From: Nyssa sinensis
Lineage: Eukaryota > Streptophyta > Magnoliopsida > Cornales > Nyssaceae
Assembly (NCBI GenBank): GCA_008638375.1
Contig: CM018052.1
Coordinates: 7,709,506-7,773,505 of the forward strand
DNA: 64,000 nucleotides
Direction of reading: 5' to 3'
Positions 22,267-33,535 of this stretch are shown here, piece after piece. Below the pieces are notes generated by a model. The model was not told where the DNA came from and ran no database searches. It worked only from the letters and a program-made list of their open reading frames with translations. A program made the translations under genes and the position numbers. Position 1 is the stretch's first letter. Every line of letters starts with the position of its first letter.

Positions 22267-22573
22267 CTACTATCTTGTGCTTAAATGTGCAACCAAATTA
22301 TACTTAAACCCAAATTAGCCAAGGCCACCTCCCAAATTGGCCAATGGCCATGCATGAATCCCCACATCATTACCCCACATCACCTCCTTTCACCTCATGT
22401 CAGCCACCGAACCCACTAAGTCTAATACACATATATACATTCGTGTATATGTATAGGTTGTATGTGAGAGAAATGCTAAAATATATATGCTTACCACACA
22501 TTTTGACCCTCCAAAAATCAGTGTACTGCCTCCAGACTTGTGTGTGAGCAGTTCTCTGTGTTATGTACATGTT

Positions 22574-22604
<31 letters not shown>

Positions 22605-23417
22605 GGGGCATTGTGTGAGAGGAAGGTGTATATGCAAGTGTGTGTATGCATGTGAGTACCACCTAAGTGCACATGAAGGAATCTGGGCAACCCTAAGGAG
22701 CATTGAGAAGACCTGAACCAAGCCAAAGAAGAGAACAGCCACTGCCAAAAGGTATAAACCCAAAACTGCAAAATTTTCTATTTAAATTTTGATATTGTTT
22801 TGACGCTAGTTGAGCCTAAATAACTACATGCATGATACCTAAAATGTAATATCTTGAATGAGGCAAGAGATTAGAGCCTGAAACAGCCTAGAACACTAAG
22901 CCGTACACCCAGCCGCCATTAAAGGACCTTGACTGAGATGGGTCTGAATCCACCTACACCAAACCTATTTTGGTTGCTTTAGGCTAGAACTAGACACTTC
23001 TATCATCTCAAAAACGGACATGCGCGACCTTAAAGATTTGGAATCGACCACCAAACCGCGAGTTGCAGGTTCGGGTTTAAAACCCAACCTCACCTAAACC
23101 TCAATTAAACTGGATTTTTAGAATGGGAATTGAATCTCCATGCCACGAGGATCAGTTTGGGCCAAACCACGCAAGATTTGATGGTGAATTGAGGGTTTAC
23201 TAGCTAGTTACAGGTTCGGCTATCCCCACATGAACCGAGCATTTGAGCCTGATTCGAGGCATAAAACTAATGCCAAGATGTTGGCCTAACCTCTAGAAAT
23301 GTTTTGGGATGGATGGTAGAGAGAATCCGCACCTGAAACTCCACGAAATCGAGAAACATGAAAACCAGAAAATTAGGGCAAGCTGGGGGAAGACGATGAA
23401 CAGTGACGGGTTCGGTT

Positions 23418-23525
23418 CGGGTCGGGACCCGACCCGTCGCATAAACGAGTTAAGTGAAACTACGTCGTTTTGTTAAAAGGATTTTAAATTTTGAAATTTA
23501 GGGCTGAAGTCATCATGACGTCAGC
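23418..23525 (+). promoter_or_regulatory. promoter-like cassette of element B
   Basis: Contains the 19-bp palindrome CGGGTCGGG-A-CCCGACCCG (perfect 9-bp arms), TACGTCGTTTTGTTAA and a TGAAGTCA/TGACGTCA tandem, followed by AACCGGTTGG. The same order and spacing occur in A and C. Confidence 0.5.
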
Positions 23526-25513
23526 ATTACGCATTGAACCGGTTGGTTTTAAGGAATTTTGGACCGGTTCAACTAACTGAACCCTAGACCGGACGGTTCT
23601 GAACCCTTATCTTTATAAAATTAGTTTTGAACCCCAAATTTTCTGAAATTAGATGTTGACCCCAACTGTTTTGCATATTTATACTGTGGCCCAGATTTTA
23701 AAGAAATTATGTAAATACACACCTGGAAAAATAATAAAATAATTTATTTAATTGTTTTATTAAAAAAATAAAATTACTATTTTGCCCCTTGACAGTAAAT
23801 GACTCAAACGAAGTCCAAATTAAATAAATAAATAGTGTATTCTTACAATTTTGGGCATTCCGGACCCAATGGTGGAGTCCAATTAATGAAATTAAGTCCC
23901 GAAAAATACAAACGCATAAATGTTAAATGATTGTATTACCCCTAATACCATACGAAGCCCAAATAAAGTCCAAATTGGACGAAATTGATACTAATAGAAA
24001 CCCAAATAATTATGAACTTGTATATATGACTAAATAATGATTCGGGGTCAGAATGTCATGAAATATAAATGACCAAAATACCCCTGAGTACGAGAAATAC
24101 AAGTGAACGACAAAAATTTACTGTCATAAGCATAATTAGGAAAATTTAGGAGCCAAATAAGACTCCGGAACAGTCAACGTACAAAATGAGAAATGATCGA
24201 TGTGTCCCTATGACTAAAAGCAGATACCAAATGAAGTCCAAAAGACTTAAAAATTTAAGTATAAGATATGTGAACTATTCTGAGTGCCATGATAGGTTCG
24301 GGAAAAGAAAAATAAATTACCATTTTACCCCTGCACATGCCCGAAGCCAAATAAAAAGCTGAGAAAGTCTAAATTGACTTTTTTCGACGTTCCGAACCCA
24401 ATGGTAAGGTCCATAATGCCAAAATCGGTACCAAAAAATAAGTCACGTGAAAAATAAAACTCATTAAGTTACCACGAGTAGACCGGTAAGACCAATCCTA
24501 GGAGGTTAGGATACGTAAGGCCTAAAATTAAATGAAGGAGCATGAATAGGTACTAATTTAAAGTAAATGTGAAATTGATGAGTTCCTTATAATTTTCTTA
24601 GGAGCTGCAAAAAGGAAGGGAAAAGCCCACCAATAGTGTAAACCCGGGGAAATCAAGGTGAGTAATCTTGCATTTGAAGTGGAGATTTAATTCCACGGAT
24701 TTGAAGATGTTTTAAACTTCAAAATGTCTGAAGCATTGAATGTTAAATTCCCTATTTCATGATTCCTGTTTTAAATATTTCGTTCATATAAATCGTATTG
24801 TGACATGCTCAATGAATGATTTCTATTACTGTCTTCTTTAAAAGTATTTAGCATGTCTACATATTCTGGAGTTTCTTGTTCTAAATATTTGAAGATTTTA
24901 TTATGAAGTCATGAACATCATATTTTAAATACTTTTGAAAAGTATTTATTTAAAGAAGCCATATGACAAATGTTTTGCAAGATAATAATAATCATATAGT
25001 CAGGATTTTGGGCTTCTTCGGAACCCAATTGACCTGTCATGTGAAATGCCACATAGTCAGGATTTTGGGTTTCTTCGGAACTCACTTGACCTGTCATGTT
25101 GAATGCCTGGTAGCAGGATCTAATCCCACAGGCAATGAGATATCTCCACGAAAAGTAAAGCGGGAGTCTGGTTTGAAACAGATTCTACCTAATCAAAGAG
25201 AAAAGATGACAAATGCTTTTGAAAATGGAAGCAGGTTTTACCCCCATTTTCACTATGCATGATTATATGTTTTGAAGTAATGCTTTTGAAATGGAAGCAG
25301 GTTTTACCCCCATTTTCATTATGCATGTTTATATGTTTTGAAGTGCATATACTCTATTTAAGGAAATGTACATTTAGCTTGGATACTTCAAATGTTTCAA
25401 AGCTATCTTTATGAAAAGTGCATGTACTCTATGTTCAAAGTATACGAGCAATTGGTAGTGAGTATTTTATAAACTCTCACGTGCGAAACCACTGCCAATT
25501 GAAACCCCATGAC

Positions 25514-25574
25514 AAATGCAGGAATTACTCATTGGGCTTCTCGAAGCTCACCCCATTCCCTAACATTTTTCAGG
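25514..25574 (+). other. conserved hairpin plus TTTTTCAGGT block of element B
   Basis: GGGCTT-CTCG-AAGCTC stem-loop (25524-25539) followed by CCCATTCCCTAACATTTTTC and AGGT, as in A, C and G. The frame across it reads YSLGFSKLTPFPNIFQV, identical in A and nearly so in C. Because the DNA itself is conserved, this does not prove coding. Confidence 0.65.
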
Positions 25575-25996
25575 TATGGACGATGAATAGGAGCCTTGCT
25601 CCATTTTGGGATGACGATTAGTAGCTCCGTTATGATCACGGACTCTTGGAAGAATTAGAACATGTAGTTGGATAGATTTTGATGTAATAGATTTTGGGTG
25701 ATATGTACTTAAGCTCGAGAGGCAAACAGATATGTAATATGTATAACACTTTAGAACTTTTTTTATGCTCTGACGTTATATTCATGTGTACCGCTATGAA
25801 GAGCGGCAGTACTAGAAGGCTGTGCGAAATTATTTTAAGAAAAAAAAAAAGGGTTTTTCACGCTTCCGTAAAACCAAGGCTGCACCGCCATCCGATACTG
25901 TTGCTTATGTGAGCCTTGCCCTAAGGCCTTTGGGCCGAAGGGTGGCAGTCGCGATACGAGATCCGCACAAGGTGGATTTCGGGTCGTGACAATCGC

Positions 25997-27188
25997 ACCA
26001 TGTAGGTATGTTTTATTTTATTTTATTTGTTTTATTTTGTTTTTGTTCTCTTTTATTTTCATTCTTTTCTTTTTGTTTGCTACTGTTTTCTTTGTTTTTA
26101 TTGGCAGGTTAATTTCATTTTGTCAGTTCAGGTTGCCATCTTTGGTGCTTAGCGAGCTGCCCACGTCACACATCAGGTGTATTCTCTCCTTTTCAGTACC
26201 CTTTATTCAATTTTTCTTGTTAAACATTGAGGACAATGTTTCATTTAAGTTGGGGGGTTGTGGTGCAAATTCAACATTTAAAATGCTGTGGCATATTTTC
26301 ATGTGTCAATTCAATTTTTTTTTTGAAAAAAAATTTGCATCACACGTGCATCTTTTTCACATGAGTACTCATTCTCATTCATAGCCAGTTTCGTGAATTC
26401 ACCGAATCCACCATAATCATTCTGTTAAGGTATTCACATAACTTTTAATGCACTTATCCAAACTTTGTAGTAAGATGGTGGTTTGACATATGTAGTTAGA
26501 GAACTCTTTTGCTTAAGTATTCATGTGAGTTTTGGAGAGAATTGAGAGCCTACAAATGCAGGAAATTGTGATAAGCGTTCATTGATCTGTTGAATTGGGC
26601 ATTTCTTTTGAGAATATCATTACATGGTTGATGGTATGATGGCGGATATACCTGGGATATGACGAAGGTCAACTTAGGATTAACGTTTGAGCCTTTCAAG
26701 CTAACCCTTCTTATCATAGACCCTTAGTAGCCAACTTTGAGCCAACAAACACATATAGTTTTTTCTTTTCATGTGCCCACCTCATCCATACCGCTCTACA
26801 TTGGAGTATAGCCTATACCCTGATTTTCCTACCCTTTTTGCTTTCAAGTGTGTACTAGGTGTGGAATTTGCATTTCTTTTCTTTTGTGTTGAATTGAAAG
26901 AGAGAAGAAAAAAGAAAACGAAGAGTACAAGTGCGAAGTGTGCAATTGAGTGAGCATCAAAGTCATTCTCAAAAAAAAAAAAAAAGAAAAGAGAGAGAGA
27001 GAAGAGAAAAAAGAAGGAGATGTATTGTTATGTAGTGATTTGAAAAGTTGAAGAGTACATCAAGTGAGAAGTTTTAATAAAATTCTCTTAGTATGTACTT
27101 GGAAGTTTTTGAATCCTTTTTATCATTTTCTTCATATAGCCCCTAACCCGAACCACGTTACAACCTTTTTATATTGATCGTTCTGATC
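25997..27188 (+). other. Athila-like element, long 3' untranslated region (part 1)
   Basis: No env-like gene is seen. The block ACATTGAGGACAATGTTTCA (26227-26246), leading into a G-run (AAGTTGGGGGG), is a hallmark of the post-pol region of Athila-type elements and contains the inverted repeat ACATTG/CAATGT. The rest is T-rich, then purine-rich, non-coding sequence. Element C interrupts it at 27194. Confidence 0.6.
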
Positions 27189-27513
27189 CTAAGTGTAACA
27201 CCCCAGACTTAATTATTAAATTATGGAATGAAAACTCTTTCTGAAATCTGATCTAGCATTTAACTGTTTAAATTCAACTGTTTAACACTGAAAAAACCCA
27301 TGTTAGCTGATTTCAAAATTCTGAGAAATTGGTTACTGACACTGAACCCTTGGACACTGAAGCTAACCTAACTAGGAGTTGACCGGAAGAAACCGCGTCG
27401 AAAAAATAAGCTACAGAATGAAAGTTAGGTAGGAAACAGTGAAACTGCATTAATACGCAGCCAAACAGGGCCTAAGCCCGAAGTATGGAAAATAACCAAA
27501 AATGTGGCCAAGA

Positions 27514-27576
27514 GGATTTGATCCCTTGACCAAATTGGGTAGAATTTGGTTTACCAAAAAATTACCAACTAGGCTA
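27514..27576 (-). promoter_or_regulatory. antisense tRNA-like Pol III A/B boxes in element C
   Basis: Minus strand: A box TAGCCTAGTTGG, fitting the TRGYNNARNNGG consensus, and 52 nt later B box GGATCAAATCC, fitting GGWTCRANNCC. The sequence TTTGGTCAAGG before the B box is shared with B. Confidence 0.65.
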
Positions 27577-27603
27577 GGAGCATCTTTGTGAACAAATATA
27601 CCA

Positions 27604-27638
<35 letters not shown>

Positions 27639-28751
27639 TATAAATATGATTTGGCCACCTCCCAAGTGGCCAATAACCAAGCATGCAACACATCAGCATG
27701 CATCACCCTATGCCCCCTAGATCATCATGCCTATGTACCCATGATTACATCTCCTCCCAACCAAATTGCATGCAAATCCATCATGCACTTGGGGAGATGA
27801 AACGCCAAAGACAAATCTGATTTTTTTTATAATCTCCATATATGCATGGAGGGAAATTAGAACTGTAGAGGCCTTGTATACTGACTCTTAGAGAGAGAGA
27901 ATCTTAGAAAGAGAGTGAGATATACACAAAGTGAGTGTTGTGTGTAACCATTGAAGGAGCTTAGAAGGAAGCTAAGGACTGAGAACTGAAGGGTTGGACT
28001 GGACCTGCTCCATTGGGAGGCTTCTGCTTGAATACGAACCCTAGGAGAGACCACTGTTCGAAGGTAAGCAAGCCCAAATTTTAAATTTTCTCTTTGGATT
28101 TTTTGGCTACTGTTTTATTTCCATTGGGACTGTAAATGCATGTATAATGGTTAGACATTGAAACCTAGAGTGTTTGTGTATACTTGGACCCATAAAACTG
28201 CCCCAAAAACTCAAACCCGTAGCAAACCGCCATTGATGGACCTCGGGTTGCAGGTCTGAATCGACCTCAACCAAACGACTTTCCGTTTGTCAATACCCGA
28301 AATAGACCATCCTAGGACCCTAAATATCATCATCCGCGACCTAGAAACCTAGGTTTAAGCCCTCAAAATCGAGGCTATTCTTTACGGCCCAAAAACCAAA
28401 TCTCTAAATCAGACCCCTAAATTGAGATTTAAGGATTGGTAATTGAAGCCCTTGTTGTGAGGGTTACAAAGGACCAAACTTCATGAAAAATGGTTGAGAA
28501 AAAGGGCCGTATGACCCAACTGAAACTCTCCACGATAATCGGTTGAAACAGGTCCCCATTCTTGAATTTGAAGCTTGAAACTAATGCCAAAAGGTTGGCT
28601 TTACTCCTAGAAGTCGTTTAGGAACGAAACCTGTTGAAAACAGAACCTAAAACTCCACGAAATCGAGGGAGAAAATTCTGCAATTTTCTAGGGCAACAGT
28701 AGCCCTAGACTGGTGGGGACGATGAACAGTGTTGGGCATGGATCGGGTCTT

Positions 28752-28868
28752 CGGGTCGGGCCCCGACTCGAATAAGAAACGGATAAAACCCATAAACCAA
28801 AACTGCGTCGTTCTGTTAACTGATTTTTAAATTTTTAATTTTAGGGCTGACGTCATCCTGACGTCAGC
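28752..28868 (+). promoter_or_regulatory. promoter-like cassette of element C, best-preserved TGACGTCA pair
   Basis: Palindrome CGGGTCGGG-C-CCCGACTCG, then AACTGCGTCGTTCTGTTAA, then two full TGACGTCA sites with starts 11 bp apart (28848 and 28859). TGACGTCA is the palindromic bZIP core. AACCGGTTAAAACCGG follows, as in A and B. Confidence 0.55.
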
Positions 28869-29629
28869 ACAGTACCTTTAACCGGTTAAAACCGGACTGG
28901 ACCGGTCTAGTTCAGTTGCATACGGACTGAACCCTTTGGTTCAGTTTAAATCTTTTGAAAAATTACAAAACGGCCCTAACAGTTTTGGGAAATTCCACTC
29001 TGGCCCAGTTTCTGATATTTTATTCCATTTATACCCCTGATAAATTAATAATTAATAAATTAAATTATTTATTTAATTTATTAATTAAAAAAAGACCAAA
29101 TTACCCCTAGGTCATAAATATGTCAAACGGAGTCCAAATAAATCAAATGAATAGTGTATTTTCACATTTCAAGCATTCTAGACTCAATGGCAGAGTCTGA
29201 TTTGGGAAATTAAGTCCCGAAAAATACAAACCCGAAAAGGGAAAATGACTGTACTGCCCCTAGTGACACTTAGGACCGAATTACACTAAAAGATAGTCCA
29301 TTTTGACTATGTTGGATATTCCAGACTCAACGCTGAGGTCCGTACTAGCAAATAAAGTATCGAAAAATATGACACATGAAATTACCAAAATGCCCTTAAC
29401 ACTGTTTGAAGCCCAAATGAAGTCTGATTGAGACGAAACTGAAACCAGTAGAAACCCTGATACATGTAAGGCTGCACACATGATCAGATGACGAATCGAA
29501 GTCAAAACTTCACAACTGTGAAATGACCAAAATACCCCTAGCCCTGTATCAAGTCTAAACAATATCCGAATAAGCCAAAAATTATCCCAATGAAAACTTA
29601 GATAATTCCATGTCTATGCACATGACTAA

Positions 29630-29959
29630 ATGACTGAACTACCTGGAGGTGGTACATATCCTGACATCTTGGGATTATGTTATAGGATAAAAAAAAAAAA
29701 ACTCAAGACTGTCATGGAGGGAAAGGGTAAGGAACCAAAGAAGTTCACTGTCATGACTAAAGCCGAAAGAGCGGTTGACAAGAAACAACAGGAGTTCATG
29801 CGAGAACTATTATGGCAACAAAAGATGATTGAACGAAATATAAGGATAGCCAAAACAACCGAGGTAATTTCTGTCCGGCCTTTTATGTACAAAATGCCCA
29901 CCAAGGCAATGATTGTAGAAGCTAAGTTAAAAAAAAAAAGAAAAACAAGAAGACACTGA
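29630..29959 (+). CDS. conserved ORF of unknown function in element C (SVRPF ORF)
   Basis: A 109-codon ORF from ATG 29630. Residues after about 35 are strongly charged (MEGKGKEPKKFTVMTKAERA, then a helical stretch ending in ELLWQQKMIERNIRIAK) and carry the signature ISVRPFMYKMP. Element H encodes a homologous peptide on its sense strand at the same relative place (54606-54812) with IVSVRPFIYKAP. In both, reading finally ends with EDTETLKE(W/M), but in C a run of eleven A's (about 29929) shifts the frame before that point, so the annotated stop is secondary. Conservation at protein level across diverged elements suggests a once-functional exon. I do not recognise the family, and there is no signal peptide or membrane segment. 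It could be a captured host exon or an element gene. Confidence 0.5.
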   Translation: MTELPGGGTYPDILGLCYRIKKKKLKTVMEGKGKEPKKFTVMTKAERAVDKKQQEFMRELLWQQKMIERNIRIAKTTEVISVRPFMYKMPTKAMIVEAKLKKKRKTRRH

Positions 29960-30635
29960 AACCCTGAAAGAATGGATACAAAGGTAATTTTCAGTTATCA
30001 TGAAAACACATAGACAGCAAGATAGTCTAACTCAGGTTGAATTTTGAATTCAAATGGAATCAAGTTAAATTTCATGTGAGATTTATGAAATGTTCATAAA
30101 TTTTCTAGGATAAAGAAGGATAGAAAGAAGAGAAAGGCTTCTCAGTTAAGTCCCGTTACCGCACAATGTGAGTAACCCTGACTCCTGAATTGGTGTATAA
30201 GTACACTGTCTAGTTACTGTATTTTAAAATACTGTACTGTACTGTTTTATCTGATACACTGATTTCATGCTCTTACCCAAATGCATGATCTTTACTCTGT
30301 CTGGCTTCTCTATTTTGTACTGAAATCGCTGTTTTAAACTGGTTCTGAATGAACAACTGACTCCTGGTACCACCTCAGTCTTGAGCACTATATGAGCATA
30401 CTACACTGTTTAATCTGTGCATATTGTACTATTTATTCTGTTATACTGTTCTGCTCTGCTTATTACTGATCTGTTCTGTTACTCTGATGTTATAACTGAT
30501 CTGTTCTATTACCCTGATGTCTTAACTGTTCTCCGATTTTTAATACTGTTTCAAATGAACGTATTTAATTACCTTCTCAGAAATGCCTGACTCACCCACA
30601 TGCTTTATAAACAACAATGGTTTGAAACCCATGAC

Positions 30636-30700
30636 AGGGGACCCGTGTTACTCACTGGGCTTTTTAAAGCTCACCCCATTCCCTAACATTTTTCTGGTGA
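30636..30700 (+). other. conserved hairpin plus TTTTTCTGGT block of element C
   Basis: GGGCTT (30657-30662), TTTA loop, AAGCTC (30667-30672), then CCCCATTCCCTAACATTTTT and CTGGT. The acceptor-like CAG of A and B is CTG here. Confidence 0.6.
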
Positions 30701-30989
30701 AGGACCCACCAATCAGGATTAGCGGGTTAGAGACCCGGAGGAATTATTTTGAAGAACCTTATGATCTAGTCATTTTTGTACTAAATCCCTATTTCTGAAT
30801 GTGATGTATCTGAAACCTAAGACTCTTATCTTTTGTAGAACAATGATGTAGTAGCGAACTATGGATGTATTAATGGCTCTGCCAAGGTGTTATGCATTCT
30901 CTCATTTCCGCTGCATACTTATATGAATTGAATGCATTGTACTTGGATGTTACCGGTGAATGGCCTGTGGTTAGGATTACCGTCAGCAT

Positions 30990-31028
<39 letters not shown>

Positions 31029-31099
31029 AATAGGTGCCTAACTGGCTGGTCGCATACCCCAAATCCGCACAGGGTGGGTATGGGGGATGTGACACTAAG

Positions 31100-31534
31100 T
31101 AAGCCTGTGGAAAGAGTGGTGGAAGTCTCATTTGTTAGTGCTCCTATCATAAGATCAATGTTTGCTTGTTACTTGCACATAATTGCCTAATTCTTCATTG
31201 AGTGTGTACACTCCTTATCAACTCCATAGAGAGAACCCCTATATGAAACACTTTTATACCCGTGAGATATGGAGTTGAACCTTTCGCTTGAGATGTTCTT
31301 GATGTTGCATGTGTCATGGTTTGTGGTTAGATGGATATGGTTTGGAACACACACACACTCTGCAAATTGCTATAAGTGGGTTGATTGTTATAGGGTTATT
31401 GAATTCCTGAGATTGCTTTCATATGTGAATCTGAAAGTGTGATTAGATGCCTTTTGTGTGTGATCTTCTTTGGTCTCTTCTGCCATTTTTGCATGGAAAT
31501 TGCTAGGGACTAGATATGAGCAAGTTGGGGGGTG
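31100..31534 (+). other. Athila-like element, 3' untranslated region (part 2) and polypurine tract
   Basis: Non-coding sequence between element C and the 3' LTR. It ends in AAGTTGGGGGGTG (about 31522-31534), a polypurine tract directly before the LTR, where plus-strand synthesis would be primed. Confidence 0.7.
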
Positions 31535-33219
31535 TGATGAGTGTGCGAAAGTAAAGTGCACTCTAAATACCCCATTACTAGATTAAAATGTTAAAATATG
31601 AATAGAAATGTTGGGATATAATTGATATTATTAAATTTAATTTCTATTTACAGTGAGATATATTTGAGCATTATTTTATAATATTTTAAATCTCAAATAT
31701 TGCATTATTTATTGGTGAGAGATAATTTGTAATTGTGCTTCACAATTAACATTTTGGGAATATTTTATGGTTGATTTTAGGCTTCATTGTCATTATCTAC
31801 ATTTGGAGTAGCTTGGTCTATGGACTACTTGGGCCAGACAACACATTCACATGGCCCGTGAGCTTTAGTTCAAGTTGTCCAGCCAAAACACGCAAGCAGA
31901 AGAAAGAAAAGAAAGAAAAGAAAAGAAAAAGGAAGTAAGAAGCAGCTTGAGCAGGGCGCAAAAGAAAAAAAAAAAAAAAGAAGAAGAAAAGTCAAACAAA
32001 AGTGGTGGCTGAATAAAGAAAAAAGGAAGAAACAAAAGAAACAAAAGGAATCCTAGAGGTGCGGTGCTGAAGCAATTGAGGTGGTAGGCAAAGAAAGCAA
32101 GAAAAAAAGAAAAAAAAGAAAACGCAAGCCCAGGGCTTGCGCGATTATCTAGGGCGTTGAACCAGGGATGTCCGGCTTGGGTTTAGAAAGGTAGAACAGG
32201 AAAAAAAAATGGGGTTTTTTTAGAAGAAGGCTCGTGCAGTCCAGGTGCGGAAGTCAGCAAGGCAAGGCAAGGAAAAAATAAAAAAGAAAGAAAGAAAGAA
32301 AGAAGCGTGAGAGCCCAATTAAGGTGGGACTCAACTAGAAGAAAAAGTAACCTAAAAGAGTGCGGCGTGGCTTGAAAAAAAAAGAAGGGGAAACAGAACA
32401 GGAAAGAGGAAAAGGCTGGTGCGGCGCAAGTGTAGTCCAGGCGGCAGGAAGAAAAAAATAGAAAAACTGGTGTGGCGCCAGATGCTTCAGGTTTATTTTT
32501 CTTTGGGATTTATGTTTTCCATCATATATATGGGTAACTAAAGTCTCAATTAGGGCTAGGGATGAACTTGCACACTAGATGGTATTGTTAATTTATTTTT
32601 GATTCATGTACTGGATTTTCATTTATTAAAACTCTTTGTTTGATCATTCTCAATTTATTGTTGGTGTTTTCTTCTCCGAATAATCATAGAGTTTATTCCG
32701 TTTATAGATTTAGTCATGCTTTTTCTATTGAATGGATTAGCTTTTTGATTATGTTTGGATCAATTGATTATCTATATTGATTTAATTCTTTGCTGCAATA
32801 TTGCTCCCTGGGTATATTGTCGTCGTTGGGTTCTCTCAATGTGGATAACAATTTGCGAGATTTAAAAGTGATGAATGATTTTCCAAAAGTTTACATTTGA
32901 TTTAATTTTGGTTTATAATTCTATATCTTCCGATTGGGATTTTTTGGAATTAAATTCTCAATTGAGTTATTAGTGAATTAAAAATAATTAAAATACCGGA
33001 TATGTGCAAGGGATTTTCGACGCTCTACTGTTCGTTAATTTGAATACTTTTTACGTTAATCAATTTTTCTAAATTTTAAATTGAATTTAAAATCACTTTT
33101 TATTTTCTTGTTAATCATTTAATATTTTCTTCAGCTTCTTTATTCTGTCTATTATTCTTTTAATCTGTCTCCCTATGGAATCGACACCCCAAAGTTGCAC
33201 TACAACTACCGCGTAATCA
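31535..33219 (+). repeat. 3' LTR of the Athila-like element
   Basis: Starts TGATGAGTGTGCGAAAG and ends CGCGTAATCA before GGGAC. It pairs with the 5' LTR (15134-16873). Relative to that copy it has small deletions in the purine-rich section, where the 5' LTR is longer. Confidence 0.9.
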
Positions 33220-33224
33220 GGGAC

Positions 33225-33535
33225 ACATTTTAAATTATTTTAATTCTTGTTCCATATTTTTTGGAACCTAATTGATGAAACGGACCTCACCGTTGAGTCC
33301 GAGATGTCAAGAAATGTAAAAATAGACTCTTTCTGGCATTTAATTGGCTTTAGCCACAACTAGGGACATTATCATAATTTTACATTTTATGTATTTAATT
33401 TTTTCGCATCTCATTTTCTAAAATGGACTCCGCCATTGAGTCTAAAATATCAAAAATTACTAAGGTAGGCCCGCTCCATATTTTGGTTGGGCCCCATTAT
33501 TAATTAATTATTTATTCTATTATATATATGTTGCC
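33225..33535 (-). mobile_element. element L, right part
   Basis: Continuation of the minus-strand element interrupted at 15133. It carries both 19-bp motifs in reverse orientation (33282-33300 and 33425-33443, 143 bp apart), as in F and H. Similarity stops at about 33535, where a different sequence starts; L's TGTAACACCCC end is missing. Confidence 0.7.

Larger units (their letters stand above)
21817..25991 (+). mobile_element. element B: 4.2-kb TG...CA solo-LTR-like element, TSD ATCGC
   Basis: Begins TGTAACACCCCGACCC, ends GGGTCGTGACA, and is flanked by ATCGC (21812-21816, 25992-25996). It is closely related to A along its whole length. Shared modules: antisense tRNA-like segment (22204-22266), palindrome CGGGTCGGGACCCGACCCG (23418-23436), TACGTCGTTTTGTTAA (23461), TGAAGTCA/TGACGTCA pair (23505-23525), 19-bp motifs (23862, 24394), and the hairpin block (25514-25574). 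A GA microsatellite is at 22573-22600 and a TTTTGAAATGGAAGCAGG repeat is duplicated near 25219 and 25285. No coding domain. It inserted 10 bp after the Athila pol stop codon. Confidence 0.88.
27194..31094 (+). mobile_element. element C: 3.9-kb TG...CA solo-LTR-like element, TSD CTAAG
   Basis: Begins TGTAACACCCCAGAC, ends GGGGGATGTGACA, and is flanked by CTAAG (27189-27193, 31095-31099). It is a different subfamily from A/B, with G (63191) and D (36828) as its closest relatives here, but it keeps all modules: tRNA-like segment (27514-27576), palindrome (28752-28770), TGACGTCATCC/TGACGTCAGC pair (28848-28868), 19-bp motifs (29180, 29323), the conserved ORF (29630-29959) and the hairpin block (30636-30700). 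A 31-base A run at about 30996 lies near its end. Confidence 0.88.
15134..33219 (+). mobile_element. Athila-like Ty3/gypsy LTR retrotransposon, TSD GGGAC, carrying elements B and C
   Basis: Bounded by GGGAC duplications (15129-15133, 33220-33224), with ~1.74-kb and ~1.69-kb LTRs that both begin TGATGAGTGTGC and end in AATCA. Internal parts in order: primer-binding site, gag, protease, RT, RNase H, an integrase C-terminus, a long non-coding 3' region and a polypurine tract. Subtracting B and C with their duplications leaves about 10.0 kb, a plausible size for Athila-type elements. Coding regions are broken by stops and shifts and the integrase catalytic domain is gone, so it is not autonomous. 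The LTRs are still very similar, suggesting a moderate age. It inserted into element L. Confidence 0.9.

Noticed and set aside
26200..27188. An env-like gene in the Athila-like element
   Set aside because: Athila relatives can carry one here, but no frame longer than about 130 codons with transmembrane or conserved motifs exists.
30990..31026. Poly(A) tail of a LINE or SINE at the A-run in element C
   Set aside because: The A-run is followed by about 70 bp of conserved LTR-end sequence and a TGACA terminus with TSD, so it is an internal homopolymer.
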